Shown here: in pieces, positions 7,295-16,478 of the stretch
Layout of the letters: the number at the start of each line of letters is the position of its first letter
Numbering within the stretch: the stretch's first letter is position 1
NCBI GenBank assembly: GCA_040758635.1
Contig: JBFLVI010000026.1
Coordinates: 1 to 33,612, forward strand
DNA length: 33,612 bases
Direction: 5' to 3'
Source: Yes71-27 sp040758635
GTDB lineage: Bacteria; Bacillota; Desulfotomaculia; Desulfotomaculales; Ammonificaceae
Position numbers and translations under genes: made by a program
Notes under the pieces: generated by a model
Seen by the model: only the letters and a program-made list of their open reading frames with translations
What the model was told of the DNA's origin: nothing
The model's database searches: none

Positions 7295-8323
7295 TTGAGC
7301 AAATGGATCCGGTTTATCACTGCGTTTGCCGTCGGTGCATCCATCGCTTTGATCAGCCAAACGTATCACATCTCGGGCGGCGGCGACAGCTTTCTGCTGA
7401 CATGGATGCTCCTGAGCGTGCCTTTAGTCTATCTGATGCGCGCCAACGTTCCGGCTCTCTTGTATATAGCGGGAATAACCGCCTGGAGTGTCGGCTGCGG
7501 GTCGGGGCACGCTTTTTACTACTGGCCGCTGGCGGCGTTGATAGTGCCGCATTTTGTGATTCTCGGAAGGGAGAACCTCTTTTCGAACCGGCTGATTGTC
7601 CTGTCGTGGGTTTTTACGCTATCTTTCTGTGTGACCGTTGGCGCAACCGTTAGGGAATCTCTTCCGTTTTCTTGGTCTCTGGTGTATTTGATATACAGCG
7701 GGGTTTTTGCAGTCCTTTATCTCGGCGGGAGCCTGTTGTACACAAAAGGGCAGGGGTGGTGGCGACAGCCCTTTGTTAGTGTCGGAACAGCCGGCATTAC
7801 TATGATAACGTTCTTGCTGACTAACCAGAGGATTTGGGAGAGCATCGGCTGGTTTGGGTACCGCATAAACGAGCCCGGAGCCGGAAACCTCCTGCTGGCC
7901 TTGGGGCTTCCGTTGGTTATGGTCACGTTCTGTCTTCTCGCCGCCTGCGTGCGCCGGAATCAAGCGGGCAGAGTTTTGCTTGGGGTTGCACCCTTGGTGG
8001 TGTTTGGCGGCTACATGTTATTCACCTATTTAGTATCCGGCGCCAAGGAAACCGACATTCCGGGAAACACCATTATTCCTACCGTGTTGTTCAATCTATA
8101 CTTCTTCACATTGGGTGTAAACACAACCGTTTCGGGAATCCGGAGCGGCCGTCTCGGAACCGTTAATGCCGGTATGTTTCTGCTGGCGGCGCTTATCCTG
8201 GCGCGTTTCTTTGACAGCGGCATCGGGTTTGTGATTCGCGGTGTTATCTTTATCATCGTGGGCATAGGGTTCCTGACAACCAACCTTGTGCTGTTGCGGC
8301 GCGGCAGGGAGAGGGCGGTATGA
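7295..8323 (+). CDS. DUF2157-like polytopic membrane protein
   Basis: This hydrophobic protein of about 342 residues has around ten membrane segments. The motif GASIALISQTYHIS (about 11-24) is typical of DUF2157 proteins, where it normally follows a cytoplasmic N-terminal domain and two membrane helices. Here the protein begins only about ten residues before it, so the usual N-terminus is missing. The start is set at TTG 7295, behind GGGGTG at 7283-7288; the frame extends upstream to GTG 7169 without a plausible domain or ribosome site. It overlaps the next gene by 4 nt. Function is unknown; the family commonly pairs with GDYXXLXY proteins. Confidence 0.7.
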   Translation: MSKWIRFITAFAVGASIALISQTYHISGGGDSFLLTWMLLSVPLVYLMRANVPALLYIAGITAWSVGCGSGHAFYYWPLAALIVPHFVILGRENLFSNRLIVLSWVFTLSFCVTVGATVRESLPFSWSLVYLIYSGVFAVLYLGGSLLYTKGQGWWRQPFVSVGTAGITMITFLLTNQRIWESIGWFGYRINEPGAGNLLLALGLPLVMVTFCLLAACVRRNQAGRVLLGVAPLVVFGGYMLFTYLVSGAKETDIPGNTIIPTVLFNLYFFTLGVNTTVSGIRSGRLGTVNAGMFLLAALILARFFDSGIGFVIRGVIFIIVGIGFLTTNLVLLRRGRERAV

Positions 8324-8904
8324 GGTACAAAAGAACGGTATTAGTGCTATTCGTGCTTCTGGCGCTCATCCAGTCAGCGGTACCGGTTTGGATGATTGTG
8401 CACCGGGAAACAACTCTAAAAACCGGACGGCTGTTCAAATTCCGCACGGCGCCGGTCGATCCTTACGACGCTTTCAGGGGCCGGTATGTGGCCATCACTA
8501 TTGAAAACAGCGCCGCTCCCGCCGACGGCGCCTCCGACCTGAAGTCCGGACAAAAGGTTTACGTTCACATCACCGAGGACAGCGAAGGTTTCGCGGCATT
8601 CGACAAAGCAACCGTACGCCGTCCCGAAGGGGACGCTTACATCCGAACGAGGGTGAGTTTTGTCGTCAATGAACCTTCCGGACCAAAGGTGTACTTCGAG
8701 GTACCGTTCGACCGGTATTACATGGAGGAAACGGCCGCGCCCGCCGCCGAAGACGCCTACCGGCAATACGGCAGCTTACCGGAGCGGTCCGACGCCTACG
8801 TGACGGTCCGGGTAAAAGACGGATTTGCCGTGCTGGAAGAACTGTACGTCGGCGGGCAACCGATACGCGAGTTTGTTCGCGAGAGCGGGCGAAGCAGCGG
8901 TTGA
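8320..8904 (+). CDS. GDYXXLXY-family membrane-anchored protein
   Basis: This 194-residue protein has a single N-terminal membrane helix (about 5-25) and an extracytoplasmic domain. The family hallmark follows a PxDPxD stretch. Here it reads PVDPYDAFRGRYVAIT (about 47-62), so the GDYxxLxY core is degenerate: R replaces D and T replaces L. The start codon ATG overlaps the stop of the DUF2157-like gene, which is the usual pairing for this family. The biochemical role is unknown. Confidence 0.75.
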   Translation: MRYKRTVLVLFVLLALIQSAVPVWMIVHRETTLKTGRLFKFRTAPVDPYDAFRGRYVAITIENSAAPADGASDLKSGQKVYVHITEDSEGFAAFDKATVRRPEGDAYIRTRVSFVVNEPSGPKVYFEVPFDRYYMEETAAPAAEDAYRQYGSLPERSDAYVTVRVKDGFAVLEELYVGGQPIREFVRESGRSSG

Positions 8905-9070
8905 CAACCCGTCGACGCAAAACCGCAAGAAGACAAAGGAAAACGTTAGCTATGGGCAGCGTTGAGAGTATCCGTATTTTGCCTATGCACAACGGCTGGG
9001 CTGAAGGCCAAGCACCGTAAGTGGATAACGCGGCTTATGATCAGCCGGTGTTGATAGGCCCCATACAAGT

Positions 9071-12000
9071 TTACTCAACGCCGGTTGATGCGGCCCTTCG
9101 CCGCAGGCCACCCACCTTGTCCTTCAGCGCTTCCAAAAAGCTGTAAACCACCGGAACCACGAAAAGGGTCAGCAGCGTGGAGGATAGAAGCCCGCCTATC
9201 AGCGCTACCGCCATGCCCTGCCTCATCTCCGAACCCGTCGACAGGCCCAGGGCCAAGGGAAGCATGGCCATAACCATGGCGGTGGTGGTCATGAGGATCG
9301 GGCGAAGTCTGATTGATCCCGCCTGGGCCAGCGCCTCCTTAACGCCCAGGCCGCTTTTTCGCGCCGCGTTGGCGAAGTCAACTAACAGGATGGCGTTCTT
9401 GGTGACCAGGCCGATCAGCATGATGAGGCCGATCATGGAGATGATGTTCAGGGTGTGCCCGGTCAGGGCTAGGCTGAGGAGCGCGCCTACCATCGCCAGG
9501 GGCACCGAGAGCCAGATCGTCAGGGGCAGCAGGAACGACTCAAAAATGGCCACCATGATCAGGTACACGAAAATCAGGCTGAGCAGCATCGCCGTCACCA
9601 GGTCCCGCATCGACTCCTCGAACATCTGCTGCTCGCCGCCGAAAACGACGCTCACGTCCGAAGGGATGTCTGCGTTTTTCAGTGCTTCCCTGACGTCGTT
9701 GACCACGTCACCCAAAACGCGCCCTTCCAGGTTGGCGCTGACCACGAAAGCCCGCTGCCGGTCTATACGCTCGATCTTTTTGAGGCCCGATTCCTGGCTG
9801 AACCAAGCTACCTGGCCCAGGCGCACGAACTCCCCCGCGCGGTTGGCGAGGAGCAGGTTCTCAAGGTCGGCGGTATCGTTTCGGGACTCCTCGGCGGCGA
9901 TCAGGCGCACGTCGTACTGGTCTTCGCCGTCGCTGTACTTGCCCACCACCTTGCCGGTGATGTAGAGGCCCACCGTGTCCACCACGTCCCCGGGGAGAAT
10001 CCCGTGTGCGGCGGCGGTGTCCCGGTCCACCCGGATGTTGTACTCGGGCAGGCCGCTTTCAATCGAGGTGCGCACGTCCCTGGTGCCCGGGGTGGCGGCC
10101 ACGATCTCCCGCACCTGCTCGGTGGCCTGTTTCAGCCGTTCCAGGTTGTGTCCCCGGAGCTCCAAACGCAGCCCGGCGTCCTCGGCGCCGCCGAAGATGG
10201 AGGTCAACACGACGCTGGACTCAATTCCGGCGCGGCGCGCGGCGATTTCTTTAACCTTTTGTTTCACCGGAGCGGTTTTCTCCGCTCCCCGCTCTTTTAG
10301 AACGATCATTATTTCAGCAGCGTTGCTGGCCGAGCCTACGTCCCACTGGCCGGTGGTGTAACCGACGGCGGTGAAGGCATCCTTTACTTCCGGCAGGGCC
10401 CGGATTTCTTTTTCGATCTCCCGCACCAGGGAATCCATCCGGTCGATGCTGGTGCCGGGCGGCCCGGTGATTTTCAGGACGAACTCGCCCCGGTCCACCT
10501 TAGGAATAAACTCCGTGCCCACCACCCGCAGCGGCAGAAGCGCCCCGGAAGCAACCAAAGAAGCGAAAGCCACGGCGAGCACCGCCAGTTTGTGGCGCAG
10601 GGCCCAGTGGATGCCCTTTTCGTAGCCTTTGCTCAGTTGGGCCAGGAGGTTTTCAAACCCGCCCAGGAGACGGTTGAAGAGGCCGGCCTTTTTATTCTCC
10701 TCCAGGGTGGACCACCGGGAGGCCAGCAGCGGGATCAGCGTAATGGCCACCAGCAGCGAAAGCAGGGTGGCGCAAACGACCACCAGCCCGAACTCCCGGA
10801 AGATCTTGCCGGCGATGCCGGAGACCAGGGCCACGGGCAGGAACACGATCGCCAGGGTGAGGGAGATGCCCACGACCGCGATCCCGATTTCCCTGCTGCT
10901 CTGAAGGGCTGCCGTTACCGGGTCTTCGCCCTGTTCCATGTGGCGGTAGATGTTCTCTAAAACCACGATGGCGTCGTCCACGACGATCCCGACCACCAGC
11001 GCGGCGCCGAGGAGGCTCATCAGGTTCAGGGAGAAGCCGAACAGTTTTACGAAAATCAGGGTGCTTACCAGCGAGGTCGGAATCGAGAGCAGCACCACCA
11101 GCGACCCCCGCCAGCTTCCCAGGAAGAGCAGAATCACAAACGCCACGATCAGCACCGCGAGCATCAGGTCCTCCTGGATCCCCTCCAGGGAGGCCTTGAT
11201 AAACTCCGACGAGTCGTAGGCCAGGGCGATGTTAACGCCGAACTTTTCCTCTATCCCGGCGACGCTTTCCCGGATCCTTTCACTGGTTTCGATGGTGTTG
11301 GCATCGGAGCGCTTGAAGACCATCAGCCCGATGCCGGGCTCCCCGTTGAAGCGTACGATGCTGCTGGCGTCTTTGAAGGTATCCCTTACCTCGGCGACGT
11401 CACGGAGGTAAACGGGACCGGCCTGGGTCTGGGCGACGACGATCTTTTCGAGTTCCTCAACGTCCGAGACCTGGGAGGTTATCCGCACCACGAAGTTCTT
11501 TCCGTTCTGCTCCACCCGGCCCGCCGGGACGTTCTTGTTGTCCCCCTGCACGGCGAGCATCAACTGCAGCAGTGGAATCCGGTAGGCTTCGAGGCGGTCC
11601 GGGTGCACTTCCAGGCGGATCTCCCGTTCCCGGCCGCCCAGCAGGATCACCCGGCTGACGCCCTTCACCTGCTGCAGGCGGGGCTGCAGTTCGTTTTTTA
11701 CCAGGTTGTAGAGTTCCGTCTCCGGCAGGCTCCCGGTAACGGACATCTGCATGACGGGGATGTCGTTCAGGCTGAACTGCTGGATGGTGGCGGGCTCGAT
11801 GTCCGGCGGGAGCTCGTACGTCGTGGCGTTGTACTTCCGCTGCACCTCGTTGACCGCCACGTCCGGGTCGGTATCCAGCTCGAAGCCGATCCAGAGGATC
11901 GCCATGCCTTCCTGGGAGAAGGAGTAAAGCTGGTCGAGCCTGTTCAGCGAGGACATGGCGTCCTCGAGCGGCTTGGTCACCTTCCGCTCCACGTCTTCGG

Positions 12001-12166
12001 GCCCCGCGCCGGGATAGGGGACCATGATGGCGACGTAGGGAAACTGCATCTTCGGCAGCAGGTCCGCGGGGAGGCGCGTGTAAGAGAACAGCCCCAGGAT
12101 GAAGAGCGAGATGAAGACTACCGCCATCAGTGACGGGCGCTTGAGGGAAAGCTCCGTGACTTTCAT
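9071..12166 (-). CDS. RND (HAE1/AcrB-family) efflux pump
   Basis: This 1031-residue proton-driven exporter has the classical repeated layout: a membrane helix at the N-terminus (about 13-30), a large extracytoplasmic domain, helices 2-6 from about 330, a second large domain, and the final helices from about 850. The proton relay residues are present, with two aspartates in GIVVDDAIVV (TM4) and a lysine in LVTKNAILL (TM10). It starts one base after the adaptor stop. The closest functional comparison is the SwrC/YerP type of Gram-positive RND pump. No outer-membrane channel gene is present nearby. Substrates may be drugs, lipopeptides or hydrophobic compounds; this cannot be narrowed. Confidence 0.93.
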   Translation of the reverse strand: MKVTELSLKRPSLMAVVFISLFILGLFSYTRLPADLLPKMQFPYVAIMVPYPGAGPEDVERKVTKPLEDAMSSLNRLDQLYSFSQEGMAILWIGFELDTDPDVAVNEVQRKYNATTYELPPDIEPATIQQFSLNDIPVMQMSVTGSLPETELYNLVKNELQPRLQQVKGVSRVILLGGREREIRLEVHPDRLEAYRIPLLQLMLAVQGDNKNVPAGRVEQNGKNFVVRITSQVSDVEELEKIVVAQTQAGPVYLRDVAEVRDTFKDASSIVRFNGEPGIGLMVFKRSDANTIETSERIRESVAGIEEKFGVNIALAYDSSEFIKASLEGIQEDLMLAVLIVAFVILLFLGSWRGSLVVLLSIPTSLVSTLIFVKLFGFSLNLMSLLGAALVVGIVVDDAIVVLENIYRHMEQGEDPVTAALQSSREIGIAVVGISLTLAIVFLPVALVSGIAGKIFREFGLVVVCATLLSLLVAITLIPLLASRWSTLEENKKAGLFNRLLGGFENLLAQLSKGYEKGIHWALRHKLAVLAVAFASLVASGALLPLRVVGTEFIPKVDRGEFVLKITGPPGTSIDRMDSLVREIEKEIRALPEVKDAFTAVGYTTGQWDVGSASNAAEIMIVLKERGAEKTAPVKQKVKEIAARRAGIESSVVLTSIFGGAEDAGLRLELRGHNLERLKQATEQVREIVAATPGTRDVRTSIESGLPEYNIRVDRDTAAAHGILPGDVVDTVGLYITGKVVGKYSDGEDQYDVRLIAAEESRNDTADLENLLLANRAGEFVRLGQVAWFSQESGLKKIERIDRQRAFVVSANLEGRVLGDVVNDVREALKNADIPSDVSVVFGGEQQMFEESMRDLVTAMLLSLIFVYLIMVAIFESFLLPLTIWLSVPLAMVGALLSLALTGHTLNIISMIGLIMLIGLVTKNAILLVDFANAARKSGLGVKEALAQAGSIRLRPILMTTTAMVMAMLPLALGLSTGSEMRQGMAVALIGGLLSSTLLTLFVVPVVYSFLEALKDKVGGLRRRAASTGVE

Positions 12167-12167
12167 C

Positions 12168-13277
12168 CTATTCCCCCTCGGTCACCGGCGTGCCTTCTTT
12201 TAACAGGTGCTGGCCGAAAACCACCACCCGCTCACCGGGTTTCAGCCCTTCCGTCACCAGGATGTTTTTGGCGTCGTTTTCGCCCGTTCTGATCGTTCTG
12301 TAGCGGGCCTTACCCTCCCGGACCACGAATACCGTGGTTTTCCCCGTTTCGTCCCTGGTGATCACCGCGCCCCGGGGGATGATGACACCCCTTTTACCGG
12401 CGGTGCGCAACTGCACGTGGCCGAACATCCCCGGTTTCAAGTAGCGGTTGGCATCCGGCGGCAGGGAGAGCTCCACGGCGTAGGTGCGGTTGGCCGGGTT
12501 TGCCGTACTGCTGATCAGTTTCACCGTACAGGGGAATTCCTTGTCCGGATAGACCGCGGTCGTGAAAACGCCCTGCTGCCCTTGCGCCACTAATTTCAAC
12601 TGGTCTGCGGTAAGGTTGGCTTTAACCTTCAGGCGGGCGTCGTCAACCACGGTGACCAGCTCTTTACCCGGAAAGACGGTCGCGCCCTTTTCCACCGCGC
12701 ATTCCACCACGCTGCCCGAAAAAGGAGCAACCACCGTGGTATCGTCCAGCGTCTCGTTAGCGAGCCGGTAATCGGCCAGGGCGGCGTTGTATGCAACCTG
12801 GGCGCTTTCCAGCATAAATTTTGCGTTTTCCCACTCGGCGCGGGAGAGCGCCTCCTGGTTGTAAAGCTCGTCTGCCCGGCTGAAGGCGATCTTTGCTTTC
12901 TCTAAGTTTATGCGCGCGGCGGCCACCGCCTCGTTTGCCTTCTCTACCATCAGGCGCTGGTTTTCGCTTTCCAGGACCGCCACCACCTGTCCGGCGCGCA
13001 CCCGGTCGCCGGCACGGACGTAAAGCGCCGTGATTGTCCCCTGGGTCTTCGCCGTGAGCTGGATTTCTTTGTCCCCGGCGACCGTCCCGGTAACCACAAG
13101 GGAGGGGGTGACGCTGCCCTCTCCGGCGGCGGCCGTCTTGACGGCAACCGGTTTCTGCGCTGGCGGGTGCTCCTTTTCAGCCGGTTTTTTCGTGCAGCCC
13201 GGGCAACTGGCGACAGCCAGGAGCACGGACGTAAGAATAATTACCAGGCGGACAAGCGGAGCCTTTTGCGCAGACAC
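12168..13277 (-). CDS. RND efflux adaptor lipoprotein (HlyD/AcrA family)
   Basis: This protein of about 369 residues couples the RND pump to the exterior. A signal peptide ends in a lipobox-like VASC (about 22-25), so it is probably lipid-anchored. A lipoyl-like half (about 65-100; TGTVAGDKEIQLTAKTQG) is followed by a coiled-coil hairpin rich in A, E and K (about 105-165), the second lipoyl half with PFSGSV, and beta-barrel domains. The start is set at GTG 13277 with GGAGG at 13287-13291; it overlaps the stop of the TetR gene by one base. The adaptor and pump genes are separated by one base, so all three are one operon. Confidence 0.9.
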   Translation of the reverse strand: MSAQKAPLVRLVIILTSVLLAVASCPGCTKKPAEKEHPPAQKPVAVKTAAAGEGSVTPSLVVTGTVAGDKEIQLTAKTQGTITALYVRAGDRVRAGQVVAVLESENQRLMVEKANEAVAAARINLEKAKIAFSRADELYNQEALSRAEWENAKFMLESAQVAYNAALADYRLANETLDDTTVVAPFSGSVVECAVEKGATVFPGKELVTVVDDARLKVKANLTADQLKLVAQGQQGVFTTAVYPDKEFPCTVKLISSTANPANRTYAVELSLPPDANRYLKPGMFGHVQLRTAGKRGVIIPRGAVITRDETGKTTVFVVREGKARYRTIRTGENDAKNILVTEGLKPGERVVVFGQHLLKEGTPVTEGE

Positions 13278-13888
13278 TAATCTTTTCCTCCTTCGTCGGC
13301 GATCCCGTCCCACAGCATGTCGAAGTGGGTGTGAAAAAGGCTGACCATATCGCCCTGTGCAGGATTGGCCAGCCAGGAAAACAGGGCGTAGTAATATGTT
13401 CCGATAAGGAAAGACGAAAGCTGCCGGGGGTTCCAGCGTACGGAAACCTGGCCGGCGGCGACCGCCTCTTCGAAAAGAGGCGTGAGTAAAAGTTCGAATT
13501 CGGCAATCAACTGCAATTCTTCTTCCACTAAAAGTGACGAGCGCAGAATTTCGATGATGGTGGCCTTCAACAGGTCGGGTTCCCGGTCAATCCGGGTCAA
13601 CAAATCTTTGAAGATCAGTTTTAGGCGTTTCCGGATGTTTCTGACCCGGGCGTGGCGGGCGATGCTTTCCCGGAGGATTTCGATCTGTCCTTGTCCCAGG
13701 TGCAGTAGGACGTGTTCTTTCTTGGGGAAGTAGTTGTAAAAGGTCCCCTTGGCGATACCGCACGCCGTGGTGATGTCTTCGACGGTGACGTTCTCGTAGC
13801 CGCGCTCTTTGAAGAGCCGGAGGGCTTGCAGGAAGATTTCTTCCTTCAATTCTCTTTTACGGCTTTCGCGGAGGCTTTCGCGCAACAA
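13277..13888 (-). CDS. TetR-family transcriptional regulator
   Basis: This 203-residue protein has an N-terminal TetR helix-turn-helix (about 15-62; VTVEDITTACGIAKGTFYNYF) and an all-helical ligand domain. It begins at TTG 13888 behind GGGGCTGG. It is the first gene of the efflux operon and most likely represses it until a pump substrate binds. Two dyad sites lie directly upstream. The C-terminal domain resembles those of efflux regulators with large hydrophobic pockets, but I cannot name the ligand. Confidence 0.88.
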   Translation of the reverse strand: MLRESLRESRKRELKEEIFLQALRLFKERGYENVTVEDITTACGIAKGTFYNYFPKKEHVLLHLGQGQIEILRESIARHARVRNIRKRLKLIFKDLLTRIDREPDLLKATIIEILRSSLLVEEELQLIAEFELLLTPLFEEAVAAGQVSVRWNPRQLSSFLIGTYYYALFSWLANPAQGDMVSLFHTHFDMLWDGIADEGGKD

Positions 13889-13910
13889 GACCAGCCCCGT
13901 TTCAGGCGTA

Positions 13911-13939
13911 TGACTATGGTCATTTTATGACCGCAGTCA
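13911..13939. promoter_or_regulatory. Tandem dyad operators for the TetR regulator
   Basis: TGACTATGGTCA (13911-13922) and TGACCGCAGTCA (13928-13939) share the form TGAC-N4-GTCA, with centres 17 nt apart. They lie between the predicted transcription start and the TTG start of the TetR gene. Two similar dyads fit binding by two TetR dimers. Confidence 0.7.
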
Positions 13940-13954
13940 CAAACATTATGATAG

Positions 13955-13983
13955 ATTATATACCCCGGTTAGCGGAATGACAA
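13955..13983 (-). promoter_or_regulatory. Sigma-A promoter of the RND efflux operon
   Basis: On the minus strand TTGTCA (13983-13978), a 17-nt spacer and TATAAT (13960-13955) form a near-consensus promoter. The start of transcription falls near 13948, just upstream of the tandem operators. Confidence 0.75.
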
Positions 13984-14169
13984 GTTAAAACTTTGTAAAA
14001 AACACAGGGATTTTTGTTCGGTCGAAAAGTTTCGCGGAATCAGGTGCGGCGCCGGCAGGAAAAGCCCGAATTTTGGCGAAAAGAAACTGCGTCCGGGGAA
14101 TCGGGCTCTGATCCCGTTTTTGGACCGGCGGGAATACTATGATTTAGAGGTGCGAAAGAAGGTGGAAAA

Positions 14170-15045
14170 TTGGCAGGCCGTCGCTTAATCGGCTTTTTGA
14201 CCCTGGCGGTACTGATAGCGGCGCTCGTCTGCGGCTGCCGGGTCATGCAGCGCCCGGCACCCGTGGAGCCCGGTGCACCGGAGCCGGAGCCGCCGGTTGA
14301 GGAGCAGAAACCGCCGCCGAAGATGTCCGTGGCCGTTTACTACCCGAAAATGACCGCTGATGATGCGTACCTGGTGCGCGAGGTGCACGAGGTACCCCGC
14401 ACACTCGGAGTGGCCGAGGCGGCTTTGCAGGAGTTGATTACGGGAACCCCCGAAACGCCGGGGGCGTTCAAGGTGCTTCCCCCGAAGACACGCATCCGCG
14501 GGATCAACATCAAGGAAGGCCTGGCGACAGTTGACTTTTCGAGGGAAGTCCTGGAAGCCAACGTGGGGGCTGCCGGCGAGGCCCTGGGCATCCAGAGCAT
14601 CGTCAACACCCTGACCGAGTTCCCGACCATTCAGCGGGTGGCATTCAAAGTCGAGGGGCGGCTCGATAACTCGGCCATGCAGTGGTGGGGACACGTCGGA
14701 CTTTACGACCAGCCTTTCGAACGCAATCTTTCCAAAGTCTATGAACCGGCCATCTGGGTCTACCGCCCGCAGCCCGGGCAAAAGGTGGCCAGCCCGCTTC
14801 ACGTTACCGGCAGCGCCCGGGTCTTTGAGGGTACCGTGCAAGCACGCCTCCTGGCCGGGGACGACCGCGTCCTGGCGCGGAATTTCGGCACCGCGACCGC
14901 CGGGGCACCCGAGCGGGGCGACTTCGAAATAATTCTGCGGTTTGAAACTCCGGATGCCGGCAAGGGCTGGCTGGAAGTTTTCTCCCGGAGCCCCCGGGAC
15001 GGAAGCGAAGAGAACAAGGTGCGTGTGCCGGTAGGATTCAAATAG
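14170..15045 (+). CDS. GerMN/Gmad2-domain lipoprotein
   Basis: This protein of about 291 residues has a signal peptide ending in LVCGC (lipobox, Cys at about 23). It continues with a proline-rich linker (about 28-50), a GerMN domain (about 50-170; LQELITGTP, ATVDFSREV) and a C-terminal Gmad2 immunoglobulin-like domain (about 190-290; ending KVRVPVGF). The domain pair occurs in sporulation and germination proteins such as GerM and in related cell-surface lipoproteins. The start is TTG 14170 behind AAGGTGG. It is monocistronic, with its own terminator. It probably acts at the outer face of the membrane; a specific spore role is not proven. Confidence 0.82.
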   Translation: MAGRRLIGFLTLAVLIAALVCGCRVMQRPAPVEPGAPEPEPPVEEQKPPPKMSVAVYYPKMTADDAYLVREVHEVPRTLGVAEAALQELITGTPETPGAFKVLPPKTRIRGINIKEGLATVDFSREVLEANVGAAGEALGIQSIVNTLTEFPTIQRVAFKVEGRLDNSAMQWWGHVGLYDQPFERNLSKVYEPAIWVYRPQPGQKVASPLHVTGSARVFEGTVQARLLAGDDRVLARNFGTATAGAPERGDFEIILRFETPDAGKGWLEVFSRSPRDGSEENKVRVPVGFK

Positions 15046-15076
15046 GGCGTCCCCGCTTTTTTAAGGTTTGAGTGTG

Positions 15077-15110
15077 AAGCCACGACGGTAAAGTTCGTGG
15101 CTTACTTTTT
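15077..15110 (+). terminator. Terminator after the GerMN gene
   Basis: AAGCCACGA (15077-15085) pairs with TCGTGGCTT (15095-15103), and a short T-run follows at 15106-15110. Confidence 0.75.
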
Positions 15111-15253
15111 GAAAAATATAGTAAAATGACGTTAGCGGAAGCAAAGGTAAGAACAAGTCGGTAGCCGGACCTTATGGGGGCTGCGATACGCAATTGCCAA
15201 GGAGTGACAAATTTCTCGAAGTCAGTAAAAAGCATGAATCGAAGGGATTGAGT

Positions 15254-16414
15254 TTGTTGAAAAAGAAATTATTAGTCGCTTTATTAGTCGCTGCGGCACT
15301 GGTTGTCCTTGGGGTGTGTTCCCCGGCGGGAGCCGTGAAAAGCGTAGGCGGTGACCAGGTCACCCTGCCGGGCGGCGAAATTAACGGGCCGCTCTTTGCG
15401 GCCGGCAACGGCGTCGTTGTTGACGCCGACGTGGACGGGGACGTCTTTATCGCGGGGCAGAGTGTCACCATTAACGGCACCGTCCGGGGGGACCTCCTCG
15501 GAGCTGCCCAAACGGTGCGGGTGAACGGAAAGGTGACCGGCGACGCCCGCTGCGCCGCGAACGAGATCCAGCTGTACGGCGAGATTGGGCAGAGTCTGAG
15601 CGCTTTTGGTGCGGTGGTCCGGCTTGCCGAGGGCGCGCGGGTCGGGCGAGACGTGCTGGTTTTTGCCGGGGATGGTTCGCTCGCGGGAGCTGTGGGCCGC
15701 CAGGTGCTCGGGTCGGGCGGAACCCTGCGCCTGAACGGCCCGGTCGGTGGAGACGTCCATTTGTGGGGCGTGGACGCCCTGGCCCTTGGGCCGGCAGCGG
15801 CCGTCGGCGGAAACCTGACTTACAGTTCACCGAAAGAGGCTCGAATCGCACCGGGGGCCAGGGTGTCGGGAACCACCGACTGGGAGCGCCTGGAGCGGAA
15901 AGAGAAATATCAACACCCGAAAGGCATAAACTGGGTGGCGCAGTTTATCTGGTTTGCCGCCGGCATCGCCGTTTGGGGCTTGATCACCCTGATGTTTCCC
16001 CGTCTTTGGCCGCATCTCGGGGAGATTGTGGGGCGGTCAACCTGGGTTGCGCTTGGTCTGGGCCTGCTGTTACTTCTGGTTACCCCGCCGGCGATCGTGC
16101 TGCTTCTGATCACCGTCGTCGGCATTCCGGTCTCCTTAATCCTTTTGGCGGTTTACCTGGCCCTTCTGTACGCGGCAAAAATTATCGCGGCCGACGCCCT
16201 CAGCCGCTTCCTGATGCGGCGGTTGGCCTGGGAAAACAGGGTGCACGCGATTCTCCCCTTCGCTGCCGTGTTTGCGGGGCTGGTCCTGCTGACCAAAATT
16301 CCCGTCATCGGTATCCTTGTCAACCTCACCGCCGCCTGTCTGGCCATCGGGACCGTTGCGCTTGCTTTTTACCGGTGGCGCCAGCGGGTGCCGATTTCTG
16401 ACCCCGCGAGTTAG
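15254..16414 (+). CDS. Bactofilin-like polymer-forming domain membrane protein
   Basis: This protein of about 386 residues starts with a signal-like hydrophobic segment (about 3-28). A region of short glycine-rich beta repeats (about 35-210; VDGDVFIAGQSVTING, VNGKVTGDA) is like the polymer-forming/bactofilin beta-helix. Four C-terminal membrane helices (about 235-375) follow. Fusion of such a repeat domain to membrane helices is common in Bacillota proteins of unknown role. Several TTG codons could start translation; TTG 15254 lies 7 nt behind GAAGGG (15241-15246) and is preferred. A bactofilin-type scaffold at the membrane is inferred from the fold only. Confidence 0.72.
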   Translation: MLKKKLLVALLVAAALVVLGVCSPAGAVKSVGGDQVTLPGGEINGPLFAAGNGVVVDADVDGDVFIAGQSVTINGTVRGDLLGAAQTVRVNGKVTGDARCAANEIQLYGEIGQSLSAFGAVVRLAEGARVGRDVLVFAGDGSLAGAVGRQVLGSGGTLRLNGPVGGDVHLWGVDALALGPAAAVGGNLTYSSPKEARIAPGARVSGTTDWERLERKEKYQHPKGINWVAQFIWFAAGIAVWGLITLMFPRLWPHLGEIVGRSTWVALGLGLLLLLVTPPAIVLLLITVVGIPVSLILLAVYLALLYAAKIIAADALSRFLMRRLAWENRVHAILPFAAVFAGLVLLTKIPVIGILVNLTAACLAIGTVALAFYRWRQRVPISDPAS

Positions 16415-16478
16415 AAAGTGTTGCAAAACTCTAATTTTTCGAAAGCAGGCTTTATCTATTCACAGATGGCGAGCTTTG

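Noticed and set aside
15110..15250. Possible riboswitch before the bactofilin-like gene
   Set aside because: GCAAAGG and GTAGCCGG recall the c-di-GMP-I aptamer, but the first half of that aptamer and its tetraloop-receptor pattern are missing.
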